DNA of 60,000 nucleotides from Symbiodinium natans. Taxonomy: Eukaryota; Sar; Dinophyceae; Suessiales; Symbiodiniaceae. The position numbers were made by a program, and so were the translations under genes. A model generated the notes under the pieces. The model ran no database searches, was not told the DNA's origin, and saw nothing but the letters and a program-made list of their open reading frames with translations. Within the stretch, counting starts at the first letter, position 1. Every line of letters starts with the position of its first letter. The stretch is from the NCBI GenBank assembly GCA_905221605.1, contig CAJNDS010000480.1, positions 126,001-186,000 on the forward strand, read 5' to 3'. Shown here in pieces: positions 46,262 through 58,858 of this stretch.

Positions 46262-49200
46262 GAGTTTGTGCGGCTCAATCTCCGGATCATGTCGATCTTG
46301 GGCCCCTTCATGCTCGCAGTGCTGCTGCCCCTGCACTTCGTGGCAAGCCGTGAGTCCCACAACACGCTGGACTTCCTCAGCCGGTTGGACATTGGCAACC
46401 TGCCAAGGAGTGCAGAAGGGACGTTCAAAAGGCGCTTCTTTTAAGGTGGACTTGAGAGAAACCCGCACGCGAGCATGATAAGTATACTTTCTTTCACGTG
46501 TTCAGACCCTGCCAAACAGGAACAGCTGGATGCTCTGGTTCCATGCCGCTGTGGTGTGGTTTGTAGTGACAATCAGCGCATGGCAGAGGCTCACCTGCAA
46601 GACAGCTCTCGTTTTTGCATCAGAAGCATTGACGGCGCTGATGACGGTTCACTGAGAAGAATCGCATGGGGAGCAACATGCCAAGATCCAGAATGGATTC
46701 AAACAGACTCCTTTGCACTTCGAAGGGCTTTGCAGGTAGAAAGGAAGAACTCTGGTGAAAGCTTTCCGAGGATCAAGCTGGCGCATGACGGATTTACCGA
46801 GCGCCGGTACCAATGGCTAGCAACGCTGCCGAGGCATCTGGGCCAGCTGTGGGGTCGTAGAGCATCGTAGGGCGTCGTAGAGCGGGGCGTCGTAGTGCTG
46901 TGCTGGTCATCTATTGCCAGACCCGCGAAGGTCAGGGCACACCATCCAACCAGTTCTATTTTCTACAGGGTGGGACTCCTGGCAGGCCTCGATCGACCAC
47001 CGTGATGGTCCGGAACATCCCGCCAATGTACCGCTCGGATAGCGCGCTGAAGGAGTACTTCGACACAGCCTTTCGCCAAAAAACCCATCAGCCGCTAGAG
47101 TGTTGGCATTGGTCTAGGTGCAGCAGTCGACATCAAGAAAGGGTCGGCACAGAGAAATTGCCAAACGGATGAGATTCTTGCAAAGTCCGAACTCGCTTCG
47201 CAGCAAGGCCGTTCCAAAGCTCTTGCAGTTTTAGTCTCATTAGTCTTGAATGAGAGAGGGGCCCTCCAAGGTCTTCAGTGAGGAGTCCATGCACACCGTG
47301 GAGCGTGCCTACGTGATCCGCAGAACAGGTGGCTCTGGGGCATGGAAGCTCCGGGTATTGTTTGGCTTATTGTCTGCTGACTATCTACAGATAATGCAGA
47401 ATACGTCCTCTTGAGATGTTCAGCTGTTGCACCGGTCTTTCATGATGGTAGCTTGCATGTTCTGGCCAGGAAGGCTGCCAAAGCTAGCCACGCACTTAGC
47501 TGTCTGGCCTCAATCATTGTCCAGAGTGCGGCCTGGATCTCCTGCACATTCTATTTTCTAGCTCTCGGCATGTGCACACCGCAACGGACTTGTGTCTTGT
47601 GCAAAGGCTGCACATTCAAAGGCTGTCCTCAATATCCCCCCATCGAGTCCGGGTTTCAGGCATCGTAAGACGGGCAGCTGTAGATGATCAGACGAGGCTC
47701 AGGCCTTTTGTTTTGGTAGGCTTCGAGACTGTGGACACAGGGACAGCGCAGTATCGTAAGGAATGCAGCTGGCAACAGGCATGCCAGTAAAGAACCTCAC
47801 GAAACGGATGCAGTATGGTGTAAAGTGCCAGCAGCACTCGTCCAAACAGCTGCGGAGAGAATGGTTGCGCCCAACATGCATGCCGACGCGTGCTGCAACA
47901 TTCCCGAAGCGTAGAGAAGCCCCACGGGGTGCCTGGCAGCGACGCCCTGGCAACCACCACCAAACCCTCCTGAAAGCCCGACAGGACACCCCATCCAAGC
48001 ACATGCATTAGCGGGTCCTTCCAAAAGAGCGAAGCAGAAGAGAAAAGGTACAGCAGCTCCGAGCCGCTCGCTACGAGGCGGCCGTGGTTTCGAACCGTCT
48101 CAACCAGGCATGGGCGCTTTGAGTTTTGCGAATCTGTACTGAAGGCGCGTAGGCCTTGTTAGAGGGTTCGCAAGGATGGCTTCTAAAGCGTACCATGCCT
48201 CCGCCTTGGCCACCAAGCTTGCCATAAAGCCGCCGGATGAAGCATCTGCACAGCTGCAAAAAACCGACGGCGCAGAGCTTGGCTCTCTCCACCACACTCC
48301 GCACCAATTCAGTGCTCTGCCTCTGCTCTGCGTGACCCCTTAAGTGCCTCTTTCTGGAAGGGCCTCCCTCTGCGCGCTGCTGTACAAAAGGACAATGGGC
48401 GCCATGACCGTGCACTTCTGCCTAGTAGAACTGAACCAAATGGTGTAACCCTGACGACAAGGTAATGTGGAAAAAAGTCTAAGCGACGTTGATATCGCAA
48501 GTCGTGTGCGAAGGCACGGCAGGAAGGCAATTCCGACGACAGGGGCATGGAGATGGAGCTGGAGAAGCACAGGCCGACACATCCGTGCGCTGCATACCGT
48601 CTTGGAACACGTAGGGGGGGATGCAGAAAGTGAGCTTTAAGGGGGTGAGGGCCGCTGCTTCCGACTCCTCGCACTCCGGAAGCCCTTTGAAGAAGCGTTG
48701 CATGTTTGCCAGAAGCTCATCGAAGGGATCAGGGCTAACTCTCGAGCTGTCTTCAGCAACGGGGAAGATCCATCGGCATACCCTACGACGAGCGCAATTA
48801 CTGGTCCCGCTGTGCATTACCCTCCCAGCCCTGCACGAACTGCCGAGGCTTGCCATCGGGAATCTCAGGCGCGAAGAGCTGACATGGCACCAGCCACACA
48901 GAATGTGTGTGTCTGTATATTATCGTAAGCAGCACATGGACCGCCGCGTTTAGGAAGCCCGTTGAAGGTTTGGGGTTCTCTAACGTCTAAATATCCCAGG
49001 GCTCCCTGGGCATGGGGAGGGTTCCCTCAACGTTTGCCGAGTTTCTTATACCCTTTCGTTGACTGCGGAGAGGAGCCGAGTCGCCCGCGAACAGGCAGCC
49101 ATCGAAGCTGCTGCGCAGGGCCCACGACCGGACCAGAAGGCGTTTCTTGATAGGTAGCATTTTACAGAGAAGTCCAGGAGTGTTTGTGCGGCGGCTCACT

Positions 49201-52200
49201 TGCTTGCAGGGGACACCAACACAATGCAGGACAGTACTATATCCCCTCGGTCGATGTGACTGACTTGGATTTACGACCAAGACATAGAAGCTCTAGGCGT
49301 GCTCCCTGAATCATAGTGCACGTTGCAGCTTGACTGACAGCAGGTGGGCTCCTCCTCAGGTTTTGTGACCTTTACGACCATCCTGTCCCAACGCCTCGCA
49401 TCGCGGGAGTGCTATGGCTTTGTGCAATTGTCTCGGTCCTCGTCACTAGTGAGTCACAGCAGAAGGACGGGGCACTGTTGGACTGGTTGCAGCCAGAAAT
49501 CGCAAGGTATCCATGTAGCAGTGGAGCTCTGCTGAAAGTTCAGCAGCCGAGTCCTGTGTGGGTAGATTAGGACGTAATCTACCGAGATTGTGACAGCTTG
49601 GCGTAGCTCTCAGCATCCATGCAGCTTGTTTCCCCCCCCCCACCCCCCTTGCCTCTTCGGGAAAAGAACAGAGGTCGAATGGAACAGAATGGCACATACA
49701 CACAAGCAGCCAAGGCAGTGCACTCGTGACGTCCAGGCATTCAGGATGATCCTGGACTGCATTGATCGCGCCAGAACTTTTTGTTGCCAGTGTGAGTGCA
49801 TCCATTCGCAACCCGCTATGATGTTGGGTGCTTTCGCAGCTCCAAGACACTGACCGGAGGTTCATGGCTCCAGACTCCAACGACGTCTTGTACGAGAACC
49901 TAGCGGAGGACGACATCAATGCGTCCTCGTGGAAATGGCTCGGATGCTCGCCCAAACTTCGGATCTCTACATGTCTTGGCATGAATCTTTCAAACAAAGC
50001 TCCTCGGAGACCCCTTCAGACCAAAGCTAGCAGAATTGCGCCTTGTCCTTTGGTCCGAGTCTTTTTAGATCTGATCATCTAGAGTCGGAGTCCAAGTCAC
50101 GCGAAGCTCGCAAGATTTCTGCTAAGGCAGGCTGGCGTTAGTTGCAGTGTTTCTCTTCTGGATCCCCATCGTGGTGGCGATCTCTGGTTGGACCACGCTG
50201 AGCTCCATCCAGGTCAGAACTTTCGGGATGCAGGGCATTGTAGGAGTCAGGTTGAAGTATATTGCACAGCACATGATTTTGGCAGGGCACCGTTCCCATT
50301 GTCAAGAAGTTTGTGGACGCACACCCTGCCATCGGCAACCTGCTGTCTGGCGTTCTGGCCACAGCCACGCTGAAGATGTTCATGGCCTTTTTACCGAATG
50401 CTTCCCGGCAGATGGCAGTGTTTGAGTTCTCGAAGGTTTCAAGAAGTTTTCGGTTTTGACAAGATGGACAAGTTTTGATGCTACGCGACCTGCCTCAGCT
50501 GGGGCCTGCCCAGCGAGGGTGAGAAGGTGCCGTTAGGCTTCCGCGCTTGAGAGGCTTCGTGCAATCAGGACCCTGTTGTAACACACTCGAAATGTGGGAG
50601 TGGTAAAACAAGCACGCAAGGACAACTGGTTTGGGTGATGAGGGGAACAGAGGCGCAGCCGGGGGGGGGCAGGGGGGGAGGTGGGGGGCATTTGGGGGTG
50701 GCGGGGGGTGGCCAAGATGCCTCCTGGTTCTGATGCACCATGAGCTCGCGGACACCTGTCGCCCAGGCCGGCACCCCCGGGCAAAAAAGTCATGGGTGCA
50801 ATCTGTGCAGGGTTTCTTGGGGAGGGTACCCCAGACACCTACGGCCCTCGGCCTCGGCCTCTCTTTGGGACTTCGCATGTCATTTTTTTCGGCTGCTCAG
50901 GTGCTACATGCGATCATCACCACTACTTCACACCTGAAGGCTGGCAGCGTAGAGCAGCTGAAGTTGCAGCAATGGTCTGCTGCCTTCCTTCTGCCCCTGG
51001 GCCAGCCTTAGGCAGCTTCTCGTTTTGTGTTAACTGTGTGATTTCTTTGTTGCATTTTTAGTGGGTGTTACAACGTTGGTTGTCTGGGTCTGCTAGTGCC
51101 GAGTTTGTCGAGATGCCTGGTAGAGCAGAGTGCACAGAAGCTGTCCACTGTGAAGTCTCAGCAAAGCAGCGAAGGCTTTTCGTGGTGCTGGTAACCTCCC
51201 TCGGACGAGGCCTCACCATCACCTTCATCATTATCATGCAGGACTCTTGGTGCGGGGGTGATGGCTCCAGTGTTGGGTGAATTAGTTCAAGCTTTACAGC
51301 ATATGGCATGGGCTGGCACAGAGCCTATTTCGTCTGGGGAAGTCTTCAGAGTTTAGTGAGGGTGTAGGAATTGCTCTGTTGTAGCTCGAACCCCTCAACA
51401 GGAGCCGGCGAAGATCATCAGTTTGTGAAGCGCTCAGCTCCAGTGGTGGAGAGCAAGCCCTTTGAGGCTCTATGTTGTTCTACGCCTAAATTTCTTCCCA
51501 AGGCTTGCTGCATCGCTGCCCTCGGCATCTCACTTTTACTTCAACTATGTCATCCTTGGGTGGCTGGTGCTGCCACTAGAGCCTTGGTGACATCGGGGCA
51601 TGCTTGGTAAGCTCCGCCCTTTGCCCTTGTTCGGTCTCAGATGGTGAAGCTTAGGACTTGCTCCGCACGGGCAACCTGGTGCCGGGACTCAGCTTCGAGC
51701 GTAGTGTAGGCACTGTACATGATCCCTGAAGTCCCTGGAGAAGGCTGTGTTGATCTCATGAGGGTTTGGGAATCTCATGGGGCCGCGGCTCTGAAGCGGG
51801 CGTTTATGTGGCAATTTCTTGAGGCCAAGTGGTTCTTCTACCGCAAGGTTTGTGCCTTCGAGGACTGGAGCCCCCTCTTTGGGTCATCTCTTGTTTTTGC
51901 TCCCTGACATTGGCATTTGCCTGAGGAGGAGGAAGCAAAGGAGTATTCGGAGCCCGAGGATGTCGCCTACTATGGTTTGGGCTCCAGAATGGCCCTGCCC
52001 TCGCAATGATAAGTCGCTTGTCCAAACAGGGCTTGCAATTTGTGTTTGTTGTGTTGAGGCACGATCTGTCCTCATGGCCTCTATCTTTTTCCTGTTTGCC
52101 TCGTGCTCCCCGCTGATCTTCGCGGGGACCTCAGCATCCGCAGTTGGTGGATCCCGGAGAAATGCACGGGAACAGGCACTGCGGCTCGTAGGTCTTCACT

Positions 52201-53464
52201 TGGGTCTACTTCTTCCTGGCGCAATTTGTCTACGGCTACCTTCTGCTCTTCTGCGAGAGCAAGAAGCCAGACACGGGGGGGATCTTCTGGGTCCAGGCCA
52301 CGTCGGAGCACTGCTGCCATGATGCTTCATGTGTATATTTATTTTGTCATATTTATTTTGTCATATATATATATACATAGATATACATGGTCGCTCTCCT
52401 CCCCCCCAAATGGACCAACCTCGATATGTGAAAGCTCCTGTAGGCACTGTCTGCTCTGATGTGTTCCCGGGTCTTTGTACTTATTGTTAAATCGTTTATG
52501 CCTTGTTTTTTTGCACTTCTCTTGTTTTGTTTGCACTTTTGCGCTTTTATTTTTTTTGCACGTTTGCACTTTTGTTGGTTTTCTGCACTTTTGCACATTT
52601 TTTTGCACTTTTGCACTTTTTTTGGTTTTTATTTTTTGCACTTTTGGAGTTTTTGGCTTTTGTTGCATTCTTTCATACACGGTGTGCGTTTCTATGCTTG
52701 TCTTTTGCATAGAACATCCAAGAATCCAAAAATCCAAAATCCAAACTTGCTCGGATAATGTTTGGGTTTCTGGGTTTTTGGATTTTTGGATTGTTGGATT
52801 TTGATGATTTTAAACATACGAGGTTAGCCTACATGCATACTCTTTTGTCAGAGTTTCAATTACGTCCTACATAATTACTCGAAGCGAGAACGCTACATTC
52901 ATAGGATACTAAATAGCATTCAACAAGATTTTGAGTATACTGTTTCTATACCTAGACAAGCATAATAAGGCACACAGAGTATGAAAGGAATGCAAAGAGA
53001 AGCAAAAGGTGCAAAAGTCAGAAGGCCAAAAGTGTGACAAAAAGCAAAAGCAAGTGCAAAAAGACAAAAAAGTGCAAACGTGCAAGAAGGCCAGAAAAGT
53101 GCAACAAGAAACGCAAGAAGCGCAATAAAGAATAAGGCAACACGCGCAACAAAATACAAGAGACAACAAAAACAACTAGCTTTTCCTGTTTTTTTCATTT
53201 CGCGGTGTGTGTACGTATGCTACATCATATTTGTTTATATATAGATATATGTATCTATATATACACATATATCTCCTTTTCTTCCCTTTCTTCCTTTTCC
53301 GCTGCATGTTGAAGGCCATGGACCAGCTCTTCATCGTGCTGGCCATCTACGCTCCTTGTCCTGTGCAGAAGTTTGAGTCACACTCCTTCGGTGAACTCAC
53401 TGGTGCAGAGGTGATGCTTATGGTCGGCGTCCTCCGAGCCCTTACCCAGGAGGCAGGCACTTGA
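46262..53464 (+). CDS. OSCA/CSC1-like (DUF221) ion channel
   Basis: At least twelve exons follow the CSC1/OSCA order. Exon 46,262-46,407: LNLRIMSILGPFMLAVLLPL and LDFLSRLDIGNLP. Then 46,520-46,588: NSWMLWFHAAVVWFVVTISA. Then 46,771-46,833: GFTERRYQWLATLP. Then 46,986-47,067: RSTTVMVRNIPPMYRSDSAL, the start of the cytosolic RRM-like PHM7 domain. Then 47,271-47,328: HTVERAYVIRRT; about 49,360: GFVTFTTILSQ; 49,860: MAPDSNDVLYENL; 50,131-50,212: FLFWIPIVVAISGWTTL; 50,286-50,435: GVLATATLKMFMAFLP. Later exons are about 51,113 (AKQRRLFVVLVTSL), 51,503-51,566 (SLPSASHFYFNYVILGWL), to 52,121 (SIFFLFASCSPLIF), 52,192-52,296 (VYGYLLLFCESKKPDTGGIF), 53,315-53,350 (AMDQLFIVLAIY) and 53,411 onward. Known members are mechanically or osmotically gated cation channels of the plasma membrane. 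Many introns here are GC-AG or GA-AG. Missing exons between 47.3 and 49.4 kb and the exact C-terminus are unresolved; REVNNLAFETLPLEEVVKAF near 54,057 may be the cytosolic tail. Confidence 0.82.
47330..49355. other. Intronic or unresolved stretch inside the OSCA-like gene
   Basis: The PHM7 cytosolic domain should contain further exons between 47,328 and 49,360, but I could not place them. Frames on both strands near 48.4-48.9 kb are open without a family match. Confidence 0.4.
52330..53280. repeat. Large foldback (inverted-repeat) element in an OSCA-like intron
   Basis: Inside the intron 52,297-53,314, a left arm (about 52,500-52,720) and a right arm (about 52,940-53,180) are inverted relatives. 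Both consist of TTTGCACTTTT-type units and share an unrepeated block: CATACACGGTGTGCGT and TATGCTTGTCT at 52,672-52,703, inverted at 52,953-52,986. A second small inverted repeat of AATCCAAA/TTTGGATT units sits in the centre (52,722-52,806). AT-rich TATATA tracts flank both sides (52,363-52,391 and 53,236-53,270). Confidence 0.85.
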
Positions 53465-54420
53465 TTGTAACCCCACGGTTCATGGGGGGAGATCACATGC
53501 TGGATCCTTGGTAGTAGCACACTTGGTGCAGCGCCACGCGAGTCATGAGTTCAGGAGGTAGGGCGGCTTCAGCAGGTTTGGGGGTCCCAGGAGGGACCCA
53601 AAAAAGGAAATGGGTCTGAACTGGGGTTTTCGTGCTTTTTTGGCCCGCCCTCTGTGCGGCCCCCCGCGGCATCATATTGTTCCGGAGCTTCCAGATTTGC
53701 TTATTGAAAGTTAATTTGGATGGTAAGGTGAATGCATGTCGTTTGTAGAATGGTTGAGTGTCCATGGAATTGCAAAGTGTCATAAGCGTCGTAGGTTTCA
53801 AAGGGAGAGCTCGAGAAGGCTGCTCAAGTCTTAGCCGCCACCTCGCCAAAGCTCTTCACGACAGGACATTTGGCTGGGACCTCCGGCCGCTTCGCTTGCC
53901 TCCCTCCTGGTCCTTTACATGGCAAGGCGCAGCGACACCCCAAATCCATAAACAACACAAACCTTTTCCAGTCGCTCTGCAATCTCCATTTGCAAGGCCA
54001 GGCTGGCGTGCAGGATGGAAGCCTGCGGCTTGTACATCTTGTGACAATGCGTGACAGGCGTGAGGTCAACAACTTGGCCTTTGAGACGCTGCCCCTAGAG
54101 GAGGTGGTCAAAGCCTTCCACGAGAGCAAGGAACTGTCATGCATCGCAATGCTGCCACAGTTGCTCTCCCATGGCAGCATCCGAATCTGGGGAATTCGGG
54201 GATGTTTCCCGCTTGAGACTCTTAGCGCAGGACAGGTCTGAGTACGTGAACATGCGCCTTGCTTGCACCTGCATGGAACAGCAGCGAGTGTTGGCTTCTT
54301 GGCCAACCCCGTGCTGCCTTTTTCGATTTGCCGCCTGTTTCAACTCCCATTTCTCATAAGAGAAGCTAAGCTGACACGAGCTCAGGTACATTCAGCCTGA
54401 GTGTGACCCGATGTTGGTGG

Positions 54421-57000
54421 ATGAGTAAAGCTCGGGCAAAGCTCTCCAACACGAGCCAAGTCTTTGTAGAGGTCGTGACGATGTGTGAAACAACGTGCGA
54501 TCGAGCTCGCAAGGGTGACCTGCGAAAGAAGGGCGGAAGTCGTACCCTGCTTCAAACCACATGGCTCCACCATCATGTTGGTTTTTTGGCTGCAGTCTCG
54601 CACCAGGACTACAGCTTTGTGGAGCTGGACAACAAGCTGAAAGCCATCATCGGATCCGATCCAGAGTGTGACAAGGTGCCGACGGGTGGAGAGGGACACG
54701 GGGTGATGAGCGTGTGAGACATGGCAAGACTCAGGCTGGAGCTGCCCTTTGTGTGAATGTGGGCATGTGCCACGAGAGGCCGGAAGTCGTGAGAGTCTAG
54801 GGCTCTAGGGTTCTCAAGGCAGCACTGTGGCAGTCGACGCGGCTGTCATGTCGTGTGTTTGGCATTCAGACTGTTTCGGAGACTCGAGCATGCCGGGGAT
54901 ATGCCTGGGTTCAGTTGGCAAAGGTACATTCTCCGGGTGCATGCGGTCCCTTGTACTTTCATCTCGCTTCATTGGCTTTTGCCTCCCGTCTTTGCATTGT
55001 GCAGGAAAGACCTACCAGGACTAGCTCACTTTCTGGAGCACATGCTTTTCACGGGCACGACAAAGTACCCCAAAGAAGGCAGCCGCGGCTTTTCAGGTAA
55101 AGTTGGGAGTCTTGAAAGCTGCGGAGCGAGTGGGAATGCTTGGAGGATGGGCACTCTTGATCGCTTGGCAATCCATCCAGAAACCGCCCGTCAAGGCAAT
55201 AACAACCGGCAAGCATAAGACCAATTTGCCAGGCGAGTACCATGAGTTCATGAATCAGAACGGTGGCATGGCAAATGCGTTTACGCTTTGCTACTTCACA
55301 TGCTACATGCGCTGCCCTCAGGCTCCCTAGATCACCGGAGAACTCTAGAGCAAGAAGCTCCCAGGGAAGATGTGGAGACAACCCCCACAACGACGCCTCA
55401 CGCAGATCGCACGAGACTCGCGACTCTGCGACATGGACACACATGGACCGACTGAGGTTCGAGGTGAAGCCTGAGTGCCTGGAGGAGGCGCTGGACCGCT
55501 TCTCGCGCTTCTTCACCGAGCCGCTGCTGACGCGGGAGCGCCGTCTCATCACCCCATAAACATAAACTCATACGAGCTTCTGAAAAGCTTCTAGACCCTG
55601 AAGACCAGGCTGCAGACCCGGGGCCGAAGGGAGAGTTGGGATCTGAAGTCTCTCAAAAGCTCGGTGACCTTCACAAACTCAACCCGAGGGTTGATACCTG
55701 GGCCGCAAGCATCAGGAGCCCAATGATCTGTAATGAGACCAGGACTGCACCGAGCGCGAGATCAATGCAGCTCGGGACCCCAGGTGGCCACGTTGCGGTT
55801 CTGAAGTGCGCGCTTGCGGGAAATTTTCGTGCGTGTGGTGTTCGAAACTCTTTGGACCCAGCCTTCTTCAGTCCTTCCAGACACAAGTGTGCGACTGATG
55901 CCTCCTGACGTTCGTGCTGCCTGAGCGGTGCCGTGCACAAGCCATCCTTACACTCTACAGGCCCTACAGTGCAGACCCTAAACCCTACAGTCAGAGACAC
56001 ACGAAGACGAGGTTGACTCCGAGTTCCAGGCCGGCAAGACCTCACCCTGGTGGCGTTATGCTCCTGCCTGAGACCTTCCATTTCAAGAGTCACCCCCGGT
56101 AGCGAAGAAACCTGCGTGGTCTGAGTATGTCCATTTTTCTTAACCTGTTCTGCTGGAAGTGGTTCTGCCAGCAGCAGTAGCATTGCTGCGAATACTTCAT
56201 GTTTTCAAGTATGGACCGCGGTTCTCTTTGCCGCTTGCAGGTCGGCATCATGAACATGAGCGCGAACCCAGACCACCCCTTCCATGTGGCGGTGGGCAAC
56301 AACAAGGCACGGCGCAGGGAGTTGGGGGCCACAGAAAGATGCTCAAGGCCCTTAAGGCATCGGAGTCAAGGCCAAGAAACAGCATTGGGCTTGCTGCAAG
56401 CTCCTGCCTCGGACGTCACCTTCCTGACTCTCATACTCTAATACTACAGCATAAATTCTGCAGCGTTTCCGAAATCTGGGGTACCTTCTTGGGGTCCCTA
56501 CAACAAGGGAATCCTTTAAAGTAGACACCCATTATGAACATCACAGAAGTGAAGGTGCTCCTCGACGAGCCGAAGGAGCGGGGCATCGACCTCTACGAGG
56601 AGATGAAGAAGCTCTACGAGCCTCGGATGCGAAGGGGGTAAACGTTTGGCAAGGCTCCCTCATTAGAGGGCCTTCGATGGGCTTTGATGTTTTTTGGAGA
56701 CGCGTTTTTTTCCGACCCCGGCTTTTTGGATATGTGTTTTGGGTTCTTGGCCGATATGCAGTTTTATGTTGAAAATGTTGATTATCCCTTCCTTTCCTTA
56801 ATCGCCAATGAGCCTCATAAACCTAGCCGAGGAGTCCACGTACTCGGCCAATGGCATGACGCCCTTTGCTGAGAACTTGCTGAGAATTTGGAGCATGCTG
56901 GAGTTTTCGGTGGGAAGTAAACAGCAGAAGCCTGGGCGCTGCCCTGCCAAGGCTCTGTGTCTTTGGCAAACAGCCGCCGGGTGAGCTGCACAAGATGGTG
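54421..57000 (+). CDS. M16 family metalloprotease (insulysin/IDE-like)
   Basis: Plus-strand exons follow the insulysin order. The first, from an ATG at 54,421 or a shorter exon 54,607-54,675, has DYSFVELDNKLKAIIGSDPE. Next, 54,735-54,778: AGAALCVNVGMCHER. Then 55,005-55,078: KDLPGLAHFLEHMLFTGTTK, with the inverted zinc motif HFLEH at 55,027-55,041. Then 55,233-55,284: GEYHEFMNQNGGMANAFT. Then about 55,457-55,537: FEVKPECLEEALDRFSRFFT and EPLLTRE. Then 56,241-56,306: NMSANPDHPFHVAVGNNK. Then from 56,555: VLLDEPKERGIDLYEEMKKL. Near 56,838: TYSANGMT, equivalent to the YYSAN motif. In this family two His and a distal Glu bind zinc, and the first Glu is the catalytic base. The distal-Glu exon (expected after TRE) was not confidently found; REINAARDP near 55,748 is a candidate. 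C-terminal domains are missing or lie beyond what I could trace. Confidence 0.82.
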
Positions 57001-57059
57001 GCCGAGAAGCGAAGTCCTTACATGCAGGAGGATCATCTTGACCGTGTCCTGCCACTGAG

Positions 57060-58850
57060 CTCTAGTCGCCGCGGGCGCCCGGGGGCCACGCGAGCATGAA
57101 GCACCGGCATCACGAAGTACCCGCATCGAGAGCGCCACGTTGCCGATGTGTGTGCCTGTTACGCTGGCCTGACTGCCTAAGCCGTACGTATGTCGTTTTG
57201 CAGGCTCAGAGAATCTGCAGGACCACATAAATCTGAAAAGCCTTTTCATAAAGAGACAGCAAGAACACACACTGCACAGCAACTTTTTACTTATCTACAC
57301 CTGCACTCCACATCATAGCAGAGCTGTGGGTGAAACGTGCAACTGTAGAAGAGAGAAGGGGGGTGTACAGCCCGAAGCCATCAACTCATGGCTGCTATGG
57401 CTACTGGCAAGCTTCCGGCCCTTCTGCATCAGCCGGTTGTGACAAACAAGTGGACAGATCAGTCCGAAAGTCGCCAGGAGCTCGGTGACTCCGGATGATT
57501 GTACCAGCCTGGCTTGGATGTGTTTTGCGGATCCCCACGGCTGTCTGAGATCACTCCGCACGTGAACAGGTTGCGCTAGTTACCGGCATCGTGCCTCCGG
57601 CTGTGCAAGGGCTTCCCAGGGTTAGACCAGGTTCTCCTCATGCCCGGGTTCGCAGAAAAAATGTTTTCGTGCATGTTGTGAAAGGCTGCTCTGCTCTGCG
57701 TGCCTGGCTGGCATTGTTCAGGAAAAGCCCTAGACTTTTGTTCCTCTCGTGCATGCACCTTCTTGAAGCATTGAGGCTGGTGCGCACACACACAAACACA
57801 CCTTCAGTCAAAGCCCAAAAAGGCCTCACCGTGATCACGTGAGGTCCATCAAAGCTTCTCCAAGCTCTCCTTGCCGATGTGTCCGCGGCACTGATCGTAG
57901 GCTGGGCCTGTTCGCCCCGATGCCTTCAAGCCAAGAGTTAGACGTGTACTTGTAAGCACTTGTAGGTACTTGTAAGCACTTGCAAGTACCTGTAAGTACT
58001 TGTAAGCCATTCCTCAGCCTGGATCATCCTGAGCTTAGAGCCAGCGGAAGCACGAAAAATCGTACACGAGACGAAGAGTGCAGGCTTGGGTTTGGCCCTT
58101 CTTCTGGCGCCCATGGACCTTGCAATGCTCCGAGCAGACCTTAGCCGGGAAGGGGGATGAAGGGGGGAGAAGGCAGGATATAAGGTGGGGGGAGAGAAGG
58201 GGAACTCGGAGACGAGCTCGTATTTGCTTGCTCCCGTGAGGCTTGCTTCCACAGGTGATGGTTAGAGGGCCGGTGGGGACAGTGAACAGCAAGCGACGTG
58301 CCGGGGCCTTTCTTAAGCTGTTGGAAGCTCGTCTGGGGGCCTTGGTCCCCAAGCCCAATGAAAGAAAGAGCAGAAAGAATCAAAGAGCGAAAAGAAACGG
58401 AGGGGGTTTCAGGGGGTTTAGGTTTTTCGATGGGTGTTCGCGCGAGTTGCATTGAGCCCAGGAGCGGGCAAGCCAGACTCACCCGGAGCGCTGATCATGC
58501 TCGGCTCTGTGATGAAGGACTGCGTGCTGCGACTTGGACCCTTCAGTACTTCAATGCTTAAAAAGCCAGCGAGCTGGGGTCCTGAACCAGCTTCAGGGAG
58601 CCAAGCTAGGCGCAAGTCAAGGCGCAAGTTAAGGGAACAGACATCGTCGGAGGCGCCCAGAGCTTGTGCTGCCAGCCGTGTTGTGGACGTGGTTGCTCTT
58701 CTCGAGCACCTACGGGACGGCCAATGCCACGCGCACGATCTGCGAATCTTCGGGCTGGCGTCCAGCAGTCATGGTGACCTGCCTCTGACAAGTTTTTTGT
58801 GGCATGCTCTCTAATCTCTAGTTCGTCCCTGATTTTGCTTGACCCAAGTC
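57060..58850. other. Unresolved stretch with a small tandem repeat
   Basis: Further M16 exons could lie here, but none is clear. A short tandem repeat of about 10-11-bp ACTTGTAAGC-like units occupies 57,945-58,007. The frame near 58,540 (FSTSMLKKPASWG) weakly resembles the LLK-type segment after the M16 GHEG motif. Confidence 0.4.
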
Positions 58851-58858
58851 GGCTCACT

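Noticed and set aside
52459-53198. Phe/Cys/Leu-rich frames on both strands that look like membrane proteins
   Set aside because: They are translations of the TTTGCACTTTT foldback arms. The mirrored peptides on opposite strands come from the inverted repeat.
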